Assembly (NCBI RefSeq): GCF_003344765.1
Contig: NZ_QPMH01000016.1
Location: forward strand, 1-64,000
Reading direction: 5' to 3'
DNA from: Ferruginivarius sediminum
GTDB taxonomy: Bacteria > Pseudomonadota > Alphaproteobacteria > Kiloniellales > Rhodovibrionaceae
Length of the DNA stretch: 64,000 bases
A model generated the notes under the pieces. It was not told the origin of the DNA, did not search any database, and saw nothing but the letters and a program-made list of their open reading frames with translations. The translations under genes and the position numbers were made by a program. The first letter of the stretch is position 1. The number at the start of each line of letters is the position of its first letter. This document shows positions 24,244-32,803 of this stretch, piece after piece.

Positions 24244-25143
24244 ATGTGCGGCATCGTGGGCCTATTTGCCAAGTCGCCCGAGCTCCAGCCGGAGCTGGGA
24301 CGCCATTTGACGGCGATGCTTGTCGAGATGACCGACCGCGGTCCCGACAGCGCCGGAGTCGCCGTGTATCGCGAGCCCGTCGAGAAGGGCTGGACAAAAC
24401 TGTCCCTGTGTAACGGCCATGCCGAATATCCATGGGAGACCCTCTCCCAGGAATTCGCCGACGATTTCGGTCGCGAGATCCGTCACGAGCAGCGCGGCAG
24501 CCACAGTGTCTTCCGTATTCACGAGGACTTCGAGCCGATCCAGGCGTGGCTGCGCCATCGCCACCCGGAGCTGCGGATCGTCAGCGCCGGCGATTCGATC
24601 GAGATCTTCAAGGAGAAGGGGCTGCCCTCCGACGTCGCCCGGAACTTCAGTCTGGACACACTGTCGGGCACCCACGCGCTGGGCCACACGCGGATGGCGA
24701 CGGAGAGCGCGGTCACGACCGAGCACTCGCACCCGTTCTCCACGGGCCTGGACCTGTGCCTCGTCCATAACGGCTCGTTGTCGAACCACAACCGGCTGCG
24801 CAGCTACCTGCGCCGGCACGGCATCGATTTCCAGACCGACAATGACAGCGAGGTGGCCGCGGGCTACCTGGCCTGGCGGATGCGCGAGGGCGCCACGCTG
24901 GACGAGGCCTTGCAGTCGGCCATGAAGGATTTGGACGGATTCTTCACCTTCGCGGTGGGCACGCGCGACGGTTTCGCCGTGGTGCGCGATCCCATCGGCT
25001 GCAAGCACGGTGTTCTCGCGGAGACCGACGAATGGGTGGCGATGGCCACGGAATACCGTGCGATCGCGCCGCTGCCGGGTGCCGACAAGGCGAGCATCTG
25101 GGAGCCGGTACCGGGCCAGATCTACAGCTGGTCGCGATCCTGA
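24244..25143 (+). CDS. glxB: Class II glutamine amidotransferase subunit (GlxB/MgsA-like)
   Basis: 299 aa Ntn-hydrolase. The N-terminus MCGIVGLFAK exposes Cys2 as the nucleophile after Met removal. HTRMATESAVTTEHSHPF and CLVHNGSLSNHNRLR are family glutaminase motifs, and a DNDSEVAAGYL segment follows. It releases ammonia from glutamine for the synthase subunit encoded two genes downstream. The order amidotransferase, GXGXG protein, FMN synthase matches rhizobial glxBCD and the N-methylglutamate synthase genes mgsABC. Without dehydrogenase genes nearby I cannot decide between the two. Its ribosome site lies in a hairpin. Confidence 0.88.
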   Translation: MCGIVGLFAKSPELQPELGRHLTAMLVEMTDRGPDSAGVAVYREPVEKGWTKLSLCNGHAEYPWETLSQEFADDFGREIRHEQRGSHSVFRIHEDFEPIQAWLRHRHPELRIVSAGDSIEIFKEKGLPSDVARNFSLDTLSGTHALGHTRMATESAVTTEHSHPFSTGLDLCLVHNGSLSNHNRLRSYLRRHGIDFQTDNDSEVAAGYLAWRMREGATLDEALQSAMKDLDGFFTFAVGTRDGFAVVRDPIGCKHGVLAETDEWVAMATEYRAIAPLPGADKASIWEPVPGQIYSWSRS

Positions 25144-25165
25144 CCTCAGGGGTGCAATACAAGCC

Positions 25166-25864
25166 ATGAAAACGAACGGTTATATCGAGTTCGATCTCGA
25201 TGGGGAGGAGCTGTCCAGCGTCCACGCGCGGCTGCACTCCGTAAAGCAGGGCGACAACGAGCGCAGTTTCAGGATCGTCAATCCGCGCGGCAAGCACGCC
25301 GTCGCCGCCGGCCTGAACGCGCCCATGGACGTCCGCATCGACGGGCATGTCGGCTTCTATTGCGGCGGCATGAACAAGGAGGCGGACATCACCATCAACG
25401 GCCAGGCCGGACCCGGCGTTGGCGAGAACATGATGTCGGGCCTGATCCGCGTGTGCGGCAACGCCTCGCAGTCGGCGGGCGCCACCGGGCGCGGCGGCAT
25501 GCTGGTGATCGAGGGGGACGCCTCCTCGCGCTGCGGCATCTCGATGAAGGGCATCGACATCGTCGTCGGCGGCTCGGTCGGGCACATGAGCTGCTTCATG
25601 GGTCAGCGCGGCCATCTCGTCGTTTGCGGCGACGCCGGCCACGACCTCGGCGATTCCCTCTATGAAGCGCAGATCTTCGTGCGCGGCAGCGTCGACAGTC
25701 TGGGTGCGGACTGCGTCGAGAAGGAGATGCGTCCCGAGCACATCGAAACGCTGAAGGGACTGCTGGCCCGTTCCGGTGTCAATGCCGACCCGAAGGAGTT
25801 CCGCCGCTACGGTTCGGCGCGCAAGCTCTACAACTTCCACATCGACAACGCCGACGCGCTGTAA
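25166..25864 (+). CDS. glxC: GXGXG-domain glutamate synthase-like subunit (GlxC/MgsB-like)
   Basis: 232 aa. It is the right-handed beta-helix domain that forms the C-terminal third of the large glutamate synthase subunit, here a separate protein. Repeated Gly-rich turns are visible (GQAGPGVGENMMSG, RGGMLVIEGDASSRCG, VGGSVGHMSCFMG, GDAGHDLGDS). It is structural, helping to channel ammonia between amidotransferase and synthase sites. It is the middle gene of a three-subunit set, 22 nt after glxB and 20 nt before glxD. The ribosome site is weak, suggesting translational coupling. Confidence 0.88.
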   Translation: MKTNGYIEFDLDGEELSSVHARLHSVKQGDNERSFRIVNPRGKHAVAAGLNAPMDVRIDGHVGFYCGGMNKEADITINGQAGPGVGENMMSGLIRVCGNASQSAGATGRGGMLVIEGDASSRCGISMKGIDIVVGGSVGHMSCFMGQRGHLVVCGDAGHDLGDSLYEAQIFVRGSVDSLGADCVEKEMRPEHIETLKGLLARSGVNADPKEFRRYGSARKLYNFHIDNADAL

Positions 25865-25884
25865 AGCCGAGACAGGAGTCCCGT

Positions 25885-27204
25885 ATGACAGATCCACGTG
25901 CACTACGCGGCTCGGCGACGTTCCCGCCCGAGGTTATCCGCGAAATCCAGCGGGCCGCGGACCAGGGGGTCTACGAGATCCGCGGTTTCGGCACCAAGCG
26001 CAAGATTCCCAGCTTCGACGACCTGTTGATGCTGGGCGCGTCGGTCTCCCGCTATCCCCTGGAGGGCTATCGCGAGGCCTGCGACACCAGCGTTATGATC
26101 GGCACGCGCTTCGCGAAAAAGCCGATCGAGCTGAAGATTCCGATCACTGTTGCCGGGATGAGTTTCGGGGCCCTGGGCTCGCACGCCAAGCGCTCGCTTG
26201 GCTGGGCGGCGACCGAGATGGGCACCAGCACGACCACCGGCGACGGCGGCATGACGGATGAGGAGCGCGAGGCCTCGAAGACCCTGGTCTATCAGGTGCT
26301 TCCCTCGCGCTATGGCATGAACCCGGACGACCTGCGCCGGGCGGACGCGATCGAGGTCGTGGTCGGCCAGGGTGCGAAGCCGGGCGGCGGCGGCATGCTG
26401 CTGGGCCAGAAGATCAACGAGCGTGTGGCGAAGATGCGCGACCTGCCCCAGGGCATCGACCAGCGCAGCGCCAGCCGCCATCCGGACTGGACCGGGCCGG
26501 ACGACCTCGAGATCAAGATCCACGAGATCCGCGAGATCACCGGCTGGGAGAAGCCGATCTACGTGAAGGTCGGCGCCACCCGCACGCGCTTCGACACCGC
26601 ACTGGCCGTCAAGGCCGGGGCCGACGCCGTCGTCGTCGACGGCATGCAGGGCGGCACGGCGGCCACGCAGGATGTCTTCATCGAGCATGTCGGCATCCCC
26701 ACCCTTCCGGCGGTGCGCCAGGCCGTCGAGGCGCTGCAGGAACTGGACATGCACCGGAAGGTTCAGCTAATCGTATCCGGCGGCATACGCAGCGGTGCGG
26801 ATGTCGCCAAGGCGCTGGCCATGGGGGCGGACGCGGTCTCCATCGGTTCGGCCGCGATGGTTGCGCTGGGCTGCAACAAGCCGGTCTACCACGAAGACTA
26901 CGAGGCGCTCGGAACAGCGCCAGGGTTCTGTCATCACTGTCATACCGGGCGGTGCCCGGTCGGCGTGACGACGCAGGACCCGGAGCTGGAAAAGCGGCTG
27001 CCCCCGGAAAAGGGCGGGCGGCTGATGCGGAACTACCTGCAGACCATGGTGCTTGAGCTGCAGACGCTCGCGCGTGCGTGCGGCAAGAGCCACGTCCTGA
27101 ACCTGGAACCGCAGGATATGGTCGCGCTGACGGTCGAGGCCGCGGCGATGGCGCAGGTCCCGCTCGCCGGAACCGATTGGGTCCCCGGCAAGAATAATTA
27201 TTGA
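25885..27204 (+). CDS. glxD: FMN-dependent glutamate synthase-like subunit (GlxD/MgsC-like)
   Basis: 439 aa. It is the synthase TIM barrel with FMN and Fe-S cluster: ITVAGMSFGALGSHAKRSLG, GQGAKPGGGGMLLGQKI, KVGATRTRFDTALAVKAGAD, VDGMQGGTAATQDVF, LIVSGGIRSGADVAKALAMG, and the cluster motif CHHCHTGRCPVGVTTQDP. It transfers ammonia (or methylamine in the mgs version) to 2-oxoglutarate or a related acceptor. AGGAG lies 6 nt before the ATG. It completes a glxBCD set next to a type III glutamine synthetase, so the block likely handles glutamine or gamma-glutamyl-amine metabolism. Confidence 0.9.
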   Translation: MTDPRALRGSATFPPEVIREIQRAADQGVYEIRGFGTKRKIPSFDDLLMLGASVSRYPLEGYREACDTSVMIGTRFAKKPIELKIPITVAGMSFGALGSHAKRSLGWAATEMGTSTTTGDGGMTDEEREASKTLVYQVLPSRYGMNPDDLRRADAIEVVVGQGAKPGGGGMLLGQKINERVAKMRDLPQGIDQRSASRHPDWTGPDDLEIKIHEIREITGWEKPIYVKVGATRTRFDTALAVKAGADAVVVDGMQGGTAATQDVFIEHVGIPTLPAVRQAVEALQELDMHRKVQLIVSGGIRSGADVAKALAMGADAVSIGSAAMVALGCNKPVYHEDYEALGTAPGFCHHCHTGRCPVGVTTQDPELEKRLPPEKGGRLMRNYLQTMVLELQTLARACGKSHVLNLEPQDMVALTVEAAAMAQVPLAGTDWVPGKNNY

Positions 27205-27241
27205 GCGCCAAGCCAAATCCGTTTGAGGGAGGTCGCGGAGC

Positions 27242-28552
27242 ATGACGATAAAGCTCTCTGAAGTGGCGAAAGAAAAAGGTATCGAATATTTCCTGATCAG
27301 TTTCGTCGATATGGGCGGGGCACTGCGCGCCAAGCTGGTGCCGGCCGCCGCGATCGACAAGATGCAGGAGGACGGAGCCGGTTTCGCGGGATTCGCGGCG
27401 GCGATGGACATGACGCCGGCGCACCCCGACATGCTGGCGAAGCCAGACCCGGAAACGTTGATTCAGTTGCCCTGGAAGCCCGAGGTCGGCTGGCTGGCCT
27501 CCGACTGTTGGATGGACGATGCCCCGGTCGCGTCCTCGCCGCGTGTTCTGCTGAAAAGCCAGATCGAGAAGGCGGCTGCCGAAGGCTACCGGATGAAGTC
27601 CGGTGTCGAGTGCGAGTTCTTCCTGATCGACGCCAACGAGATGCGCGTCGCGGATCATCACGATTCGGCGCGCAAGCCCTGTTACGACCAGCTTGCCCTG
27701 ATGCGCCAGTACGACGTGATCAAGCGCATCTGCGATTACATGCAGCAGCTTGGCTGGGGCCCGTACCAGAACGACCACGAGGACGGCAACGGCCAGTTCG
27801 AGATGAACTGGAACTTCGACGACGCGCTGGTGACGGCCGACCGCCACGTCTTCTTCAAGTACATGGTGAAGACGGTGGCCGAGGAATACGGCATGCGGGC
27901 CACCTTCATGCCCAAGCCGTTCAACCACCTGACGGGCAGCGGCTGCCACGCCCACGTTTCCCTGTGGGACACCAAGGGCAAGAAGAACCTGTTCCTCGAC
28001 GGCAGCAACGACCCGCTCGGCATGAGCATGACCGCCTACAGCTTCCTCGGCGGCGTGATGAACGAGGCCGAGGCGCTGGCGTCGATCTTCAATCCCACCG
28101 TGAACAGCTTCAAGCGCATCGATTCGGCCACGACGCTGTCCGGTGCGACCTGGTCGCCGAACGCAATCACCTATTCCGGCGACAACCGCACGCACATGAT
28201 CCGCATTCCCGAGCCCGGACGCTTCGAGATGCGGCTGATGGACGGCGCGTCCAACCCGTACCTGATGCAGGCGGGCGTGCTTGCCACCGGCATGGACGGG
28301 ATCGAGCACGAGCGCGATCCGGGCAAGCCGATGTACAATAACATGTACGAGGACGGTCAGCGGCTGAAGCGGGTGCGCAGGCTGCCGCTGAACCTGCTGG
28401 ATGCCGCGCGCCTGACCAGCAAGAGCAAGGTCCTGCGCCGGCAGCTCGGTGACGAGTTCATCGATTCCCACGTGAAGCTGCGTTTCGACGAGTGGCGGCG
28501 CTATGCGACGACGCTCTCGCAGTGGGAAGTCGAGAACACCTTCGACTGTTGA
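27242..28552 (+). CDS. glnT: Type III glutamine synthetase / gamma-glutamylmethylamide synthetase-like
   Basis: 436 aa with the glutamine synthetase catalytic fold. Metal and substrate residues are in SGVECEFFLID, EDGNGQFEMNW, GSGCHAHVSLWD, the adenine/phosphate segment and the flexible loop NRTHMIRIPEPGRFEMRL. Members ligate glutamate with ammonia (GlnT) or methylamine (GmaS), using ATP. Rhizobial GlnT and methylotroph GmaS are close, and both sit beside glx/mgs genes; sequence alone does not decide. GGAGG lies 9 nt upstream of the ATG. A strong terminator 27 nt after the stop closes the unit. Confidence 0.88.
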   Translation: MTIKLSEVAKEKGIEYFLISFVDMGGALRAKLVPAAAIDKMQEDGAGFAGFAAAMDMTPAHPDMLAKPDPETLIQLPWKPEVGWLASDCWMDDAPVASSPRVLLKSQIEKAAAEGYRMKSGVECEFFLIDANEMRVADHHDSARKPCYDQLALMRQYDVIKRICDYMQQLGWGPYQNDHEDGNGQFEMNWNFDDALVTADRHVFFKYMVKTVAEEYGMRATFMPKPFNHLTGSGCHAHVSLWDTKGKKNLFLDGSNDPLGMSMTAYSFLGGVMNEAEALASIFNPTVNSFKRIDSATTLSGATWSPNAITYSGDNRTHMIRIPEPGRFEMRLMDGASNPYLMQAGVLATGMDGIEHERDPGKPMYNNMYEDGQRLKRVRRLPLNLLDAARLTSKSKVLRRQLGDEFIDSHVKLRFDEWRRYATTLSQWEVENTFDC

Positions 28553-28578
28553 ACCAAGGCCGCGTCGCGGTCCCCACG

Positions 28579-28622
28579 GGGCGCGCCCGTGCAGCCCATG
28601 GCATGGGCGCGCCCTTTCTTTT
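28579..28622 (+). terminator. Rho-independent terminator after glnT
   Basis: The self-complementary 10-mer GGGCGCGCCC occurs at 28579-28588 and again at 28605-28614 as the two arms of a stem with a 16-nt loop, followed by TTTCTTTT. It ends the glxBCD-glnT transcript. Confidence 0.85.
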
Positions 28623-28745
28623 CGGTTGGCATGCGCGTCTCTGCGGTTAATGTACCGGGCCTGCCCTGCCGGCCTGGCTTAAGTTGCCGGAAACGCCAAG
28701 GAACGAACGAGGCTGCATCGGGGGCTGCTGGGAACGGAGGTCGCC

Positions 28746-29756
28746 ATGGACGCCGGGCTGGAGCACGACATCCCGTGCCTTGCCTCTGGCGAGGACGGAC
28801 AGGCGGTGGCGCCGAAGGTCGAGCAGCGACGCATCGGCATCCTGCTGCTTCCGGGCTATTCGCTGCTGGGCCTTGGCGCCATGACGGAGGCCTTCGAGGC
28901 GGCGAACGCGGCGTGCGGCGAGCGGGCCTTCGTCTGCAGGCGGATTGCGCTGGGCGTCAGCCTTCCGGCCGGGACGGGCGGGCGACGGCTGGACTTGCAC
29001 TCCGAGGCCGAGGTTGCGGGAACGCCCAGCAACTACGATGCAATCCTTCTGCCGGGCGGCGAGGACAGGCGCGACAGCTATGGCGTCTGCGCGTGGCTGC
29101 GGCGGGGTGCGCGTCACGGCGTCCTGGTCGGTGGATTCGGCGACGCTTGCCGGATTCTCGGTCGGGCGGGCCTGCTGCACGAGCGACCGTGCGCCGTTCA
29201 TTGGTCGCTGTCGGAGTCCTTCTCGGAGGATTTCCCGGAGGCCGATTTGCGGCCGACGCTTTACGAGTTGCATCGCGGCGTCCTGACCTGCGCCGGCGGC
29301 GCGGCGACACTCGACGCGGTTATCGAGCTGATCGCCCACTTCCAGGACCGCCGTCTGGCCACCGAGGTGGCGGAACGGCTGGTCTACCAGCGCCTGCCGG
29401 AGCAGCCGGACAGCCAGCGCCTGTCGATGGCGCGCCGGCTGGGGACGGCGAACCCACACCTCGCCAGCGCGCTGGAGATGATCGAGAGCGAGCTGGACGA
29501 ACCGATATCAAGCGGCGAGCTGGCGGCGCGGGTCGGCATCTCGCCGCGCCAACTGGAACGCCTGTTCAGCCGCTACGTGGGGTGCAGTCCGCTTCGCTAT
29601 CACCGCGAGCGACGGCTGGAGAAGGCACGGACGCTGCTGACGCAGACCAGCCTGCCGGTGACCGAGGTGGCCGTGGCGTGCGGGTTCACCTCCGTCAGTC
29701 ATTTCACAAGATGCTACAAACGTGTATTTGGTGAAATACCTTCTAAAGCACGTTGA
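28746..29756 (+). CDS. glxA: GlxA-like AraC-family regulator with DJ-1/PfpI domain
   Basis: 336 aa. Residues about 28-200 form a class I amidotransferase-like (DJ-1/PfpI) sensor (RIGILLLPGYSLLGLGAMTE, YDAILLPGGED, CAGGAATLDAVIELI). The usual catalytic Cys position is replaced by GGFGDACRILGRAG, so it senses rather than catalyses. The C-terminus carries two AraC helix-turn-helices (SSGELAARVGISPRQLERLF, LPVTEVAVACGFTSVSHFTR). This is the architecture of GlxA, encoded next to glxBCD in rhizobia. Here it lies downstream of glnT, beyond a terminator, with its own GGAGG 5 nt before the ATG. It probably regulates the preceding genes and/or the permease operon that follows. Confidence 0.88.
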   Translation: MDAGLEHDIPCLASGEDGQAVAPKVEQRRIGILLLPGYSLLGLGAMTEAFEAANAACGERAFVCRRIALGVSLPAGTGGRRLDLHSEAEVAGTPSNYDAILLPGGEDRRDSYGVCAWLRRGARHGVLVGGFGDACRILGRAGLLHERPCAVHWSLSESFSEDFPEADLRPTLYELHRGVLTCAGGAATLDAVIELIAHFQDRRLATEVAERLVYQRLPEQPDSQRLSMARRLGTANPHLASALEMIESELDEPISSGELAARVGISPRQLERLFSRYVGCSPLRYHRERRLEKARTLLTQTSLPVTEVAVACGFTSVSHFTRCYKRVFGEIPSKAR

Positions 29757-29870
29757 AGGCTGCGGGGCTGGATTGAACATTCACGGGCGAAATTTTATAA
29801 TTTTATAACAAAATTCTACCATACGATGTAACCAATATGCATGTTCTCCAAATTTTCCACGAATATGCGG

Positions 29871-29897
29871 TTGACATTCCAATCTCCGCAATAAACA
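29871..29897 (+). promoter_or_regulatory. Sigma70-like promoter in AT-rich gap before the permease operon
   Basis: TTGACA (29871-29876) is followed 15 nt later by TAAACA (29892-29897). The surrounding 29785-29925 stretch is markedly AT-rich and includes a tandem ATTTTATA repeat. It lies 60-90 nt before the first small membrane protein gene, whose ATG has GGAGG 9 nt upstream. Confidence 0.45.
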
Positions 29898-29959
29898 ATC
29901 TTTCCTCATAGAAAACAGGGGTCGCCCCGCACATCTCAGTTTGGGGGAGGTAGCACGTC

Positions 29960-30274
29960 ATGAACGGCGCTGATCCAACGCGTATCCAACGACTGTTCAA
30001 TCAGGACAAGGTGCTGGCAAGCACCTTCGTCGTCCTGCTTTGGGCCGCAATCCTCTACGTCTTTTTCACCGTCTCGCCGTTGATCGAGGACGCCACCATC
30101 CGCGTGGTGGTCGCGGTCGCTGGCTCGGCCGTCCTGCTGTTCAACACCGCGGCCATCGTGGCCATGCTCCGTCACTATTCGGAGGACAAGGAGCACATCT
30201 ACGGTCTCGACATCGAACACCTTGACGCGCTTGCCGAGGCGAAGCGGACCGGGCAACTGCAGGCTGCGGAATAG
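29960..30274 (+). CDS. Small two-helix membrane protein, permease operon gene 1
   Basis: 104 aa. Two membrane helices are predicted (VLASTFVVLLWAAILYVFF and IRVVVAVAGSAVLLFNTAAI) and a charged, cytosolic-looking C-terminal tail (EDKEHIYGLDIEHLDALAEA). Not a family I recognise. It is the first of three small membrane proteins immediately upstream of an APC permease, all with good ribosome sites and spacings of 12-28 nt. They may be accessory subunits of the transporter; that is inference from order. Confidence 0.72.
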   Translation: MNGADPTRIQRLFNQDKVLASTFVVLLWAAILYVFFTVSPLIEDATIRVVVAVAGSAVLLFNTAAIVAMLRHYSEDKEHIYGLDIEHLDALAEAKRTGQLQAAE

Positions 30275-30286
30275 GAGATCGTCAAA

Positions 30287-30679
30287 ATGCAAAAACGCTA
30301 TCAGCCGCCCAGGCAAAGCGGGCTTGGGCAGTTCCTGGACTGCGTCTTTCTGCTGGCGATCGTCTACGCCAGCCTGCTCGCGCCGATCGTCCTGGACTTC
30401 GGGGGCGGCGTGAACAAGCACCAAGTCGACATGGTGCAGGGCGAGCAGGTCACCTGGGAAGCTCTTGGCCAGAACGAGGTCATGCAGGCGCAGTGGCAGA
30501 AGCTCGGCTACGACGCCGAGGGCGCGGCGGAGATCATCACCTCGCGCTTCGACTACAGCATCGATCCGCTGGCTCTCGTTATCACGGCCGCGGTCATCAT
30601 CGGCTACTTCGTCTTCATCCTGAAGGTGTCGGCGAAAGAGTACCGCGACGTCATCCGCGAGAACTTCGATACGGACTGA
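30287..30679 (+). CDS. Small two-helix membrane protein, permease operon gene 2
   Basis: 130 aa. Helix 1 is LDCVFLLAIVYASLLAPIVL near the N-terminus and helix 2 is LALVITAAVIIGYFVFILKV. Between them a 60-residue polar segment (VNKHQVDMVQGEQVTWEALG) would lie outside the membrane. The tail is YRDVIRENFDTD. AGGAG lies 9 nt before the ATG and the gap to the previous gene is 12 nt. Function unknown; possible accessory subunit of the downstream permease. Confidence 0.72.
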   Translation: MQKRYQPPRQSGLGQFLDCVFLLAIVYASLLAPIVLDFGGGVNKHQVDMVQGEQVTWEALGQNEVMQAQWQKLGYDAEGAAEIITSRFDYSIDPLALVITAAVIIGYFVFILKVSAKEYRDVIRENFDTD

Positions 30680-30707
30680 CCCGGCCAGGGCTTGAGAGGA
30701 GACGGGT

Positions 30708-30887
30708 ATGATCTTCTGGGAAATCTTCAGCTACGCAGCATGGGCGCTGGCGGCGCTGCTGCTGGGCTGGATGCTGCTGGACCTCATCAAGGTCAGCAAG
30801 GACTACAGCGAGGAATTCCTGCTGAGTGCTCGCGAGGGCGCCGACGAGCTTCTCCAGCAGGACCACGCGCAAGGGGGTAAGAAATGA
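30708..30887 (+). CDS. Very small (59 aa) single-helix membrane protein coupled to the APC permease
   Basis: 59 aa, below common gene-calling cut-offs. It is MIFWEIFSYAAWALAALLLG, then WMLLDLIKVSKDYSEEFLL and a charged tail ending DHAQGGKK: one membrane helix and a cytosolic amphipathic tail. GAGGAG lies 6 nt before the ATG, and its TGA overlaps the ATG of the permease (ATGA), so translation is coupled. Coding bias matches the neighbours. It is the third consecutive small membrane protein of this operon. Confidence 0.7.
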   Translation: MIFWEIFSYAAWALAALLLGWMLLDLIKVSKDYSEEFLLSAREGADELLQQDHAQGGKK

Positions 30888-32287
30888 CCGCGCAGGACAC
30901 GACCGCACAGGGCGGCGGTGGCGGCGAGCGCCTCTACCTGCTCAAGGTTCTGGGCCCGGTCCATGTGTGGGCCCTGGGCGTGGGTATCGTTCTGGTCGGC
31001 GAGTACATGGGCTGGAACTTCTCTGTCGGCAAGGGTGGGGCGCTCGGCTCGCTGATCGCCTGCTGGATCATCGGCCTGCTTTACACCTGCGTGGCCATGA
31101 TCGATTCCGAGGTGACGTCCACGGTTGCGGCCGCCGGCGGCCAGTACGCGCAGGCCAAGCACATCATCGGCCCGCTGATGGCCTTCAACGTCGGCCTCTA
31201 CCTGGTGATGGCCTACACCATGCTGGAGGCGGCCGACGCGCTGGTCGTGGGCGACCTGCTGGTGCAGGTGGCGGCGGAAACCGGCTATGCCGCGTTGGAT
31301 CCGAAGCCCTTCGTGGTGCTGACGATCGCGATCCTGGCCTGGCTGAACTATCGCGGCGTGTTCATGACGCTGACGGTGAACTTCGTCATCACGGCCATCG
31401 CGTTCATCGCCATCATCCTGCTGTTCCTGGGCCTCAACCCCTGGAACCCAAGCGAGTCCCTGTTCCACAAGCAACTGCTGACGGACTTGCCCTACGGCTG
31501 GATCGGCGTCGTCGCGGCCCTGCAGTTCGGCATGTGGTACTACCTGGGCATCGAAGGCACCTGTCAGGCTGCCGAGGAGGTGCGCAGCGCCGGCCGTTCG
31601 ATCCCGCTGGGCACGATGAGCGGTATGATGACGCTGCTGATCGCCGCGTCGCTGACGTGGTTCCTTGCCTCGGGCCTGCTGCCCTGGGAGTATCTCGGCC
31701 AGTCCGGCGTGCCGCTTTACGACACCTCCCGGATGACCGACAGCAACGGGCTGCAGGTGCTGCTGTTCATCGGCACGCTGTTCGCCGCCGTGGCATCCGC
31801 CAACGGCTGCATCAACGACGCCGCCCGTGCCTGGTTCTCGATGGGCCGCGACCGCTACATGCCGATCTGGTTCGGCGCCGTGCATCCGAAGTACCGCACG
31901 CCGTTCCGCTCCATCGTGTTCCTGATCCCGATCGCGGTGTCCTTCGCGTTCACCGGGCTGCTCGACCAGGTGATCACCTTCTCGATCCTGTCGGGTCTGC
32001 TGGGCTACACGTTCATGTCCTTCAACGTCGTGAAGTTCCGCAACAAGTGGCCGCTGGGCACCATTAAGCGGGGCTATGTGCACCCGTTCCATCCGATCCC
32101 GGCGATCCTGTTGCTGACGCTGTGCTCGGCGACGTATTTCGCGACCTTCCTGGGCTACGGCACCAGCCTGATCTCGATCATGATCTTCTACATCGTCGCT
32201 TCGGTCTGGTTCGCGATGCACCGCTACCGCTTCGTCTACCGCGGCGACCAGTTCACGATGCCGTGGCCCCGGCCGATCGGACACTAA
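30884..32287 (+). CDS. APC-superfamily permease, ethanolamine/amino-acid type
   Basis: 467 aa with about 12 membrane helices. The first helix carries VWALGVGIVLVGEYMGWNFS, the G-containing unwound substrate region of APC carriers. LGIEGTCQAAEEVRSAGRSIP matches the conserved loop near TM6 of ethanolamine- and amino-acid permeases, and AAVASANGCINDAARAWFSMG the TM8-9 loop. It probably imports an amine or amino acid that feeds the glx/glnT pathway, but the substrate cannot be read from sequence. The start overlaps the 59-aa gene. The next gene is a universal stress protein. Confidence 0.88.
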   Translation: MTAQDTTAQGGGGGERLYLLKVLGPVHVWALGVGIVLVGEYMGWNFSVGKGGALGSLIACWIIGLLYTCVAMIDSEVTSTVAAAGGQYAQAKHIIGPLMAFNVGLYLVMAYTMLEAADALVVGDLLVQVAAETGYAALDPKPFVVLTIAILAWLNYRGVFMTLTVNFVITAIAFIAIILLFLGLNPWNPSESLFHKQLLTDLPYGWIGVVAALQFGMWYYLGIEGTCQAAEEVRSAGRSIPLGTMSGMMTLLIAASLTWFLASGLLPWEYLGQSGVPLYDTSRMTDSNGLQVLLFIGTLFAAVASANGCINDAARAWFSMGRDRYMPIWFGAVHPKYRTPFRSIVFLIPIAVSFAFTGLLDQVITFSILSGLLGYTFMSFNVVKFRNKWPLGTIKRGYVHPFHPIPAILLLTLCSATYFATFLGYGTSLISIMIFYIVASVWFAMHRYRFVYRGDQFTMPWPRPIGH

Positions 32288-32306
32288 GAGCGAGGGAGCG
32301 ATAACG

Positions 32307-32747
32307 ATGGCGAGCAATACGAAAAGGCTCCTTTGCACGACCGACGGGTCGAAGGCCTCGGACAAGGCGGTGCGTTATGCCGCGCGCTTTGCCCGGGAAC
32401 TGGGGGCGGACCTCACGTTCATCACGGTGAACGTCGGCCAGCACACCGGCACGCCAGGCGAGCGGGTGTGGGATACCGAGCTGGTCCGCCTCGGCGAGAG
32501 CCAGGTCGAGCGGGAGCTCCGCGCGGCCGCGGAGGCGGCGAAGGAAGAGGGCCTCGACAAGGTTCGCTGCGTCGAGGTTCACAACCACAACATCCCCGCC
32601 GCGGTCATCGACTACGCGGAGAAGAACGACATCGACCACATCGTGGCCGGCTCCACGGGCCGGACCGGTGTCGCGCGGCTGCTGGTGGGCTCGGTGGCGC
32701 AGGAAATCGTTGCCAAGGCGCATTGCCCGGTGACGATCATCCGATGA
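32307..32747 (+). CDS. Universal stress protein (UspA family)
   Basis: 146 aa single-domain Usp. It begins KRLLCTTDGSKASDKAVRYA and ends with the ATP-binding loop IVAGSTGRTGVARLLVGSVA followed by VAKAHCPVTIIR, so it belongs to the nucleotide-binding UspA/UspFG-type group. GGGAG lies 8 nt before the ATG and the gene follows the permease by 19 nt. Usp proteins often sit beside transporters and sense cell energy state. Confidence 0.9.
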   Translation: MASNTKRLLCTTDGSKASDKAVRYAARFARELGADLTFITVNVGQHTGTPGERVWDTELVRLGESQVERELRAAAEAAKEEGLDKVRCVEVHNHNIPAAVIDYAEKNDIDHIVAGSTGRTGVARLLVGSVAQEIVAKAHCPVTIIR

Positions 32748-32803
32748 GCAAGGGGCAGCAGTAAAATGAGCGACTGCACGATCGGAAAGGCTTGGGAGAC
32801 CGC

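Noticed and set aside
26678..28471. A 597-codon minus-strand frame opposite glxD and glnT
   Set aside because: glxD and glnT are unmistakable on the plus strand; the antisense frame has no recognisable domain.
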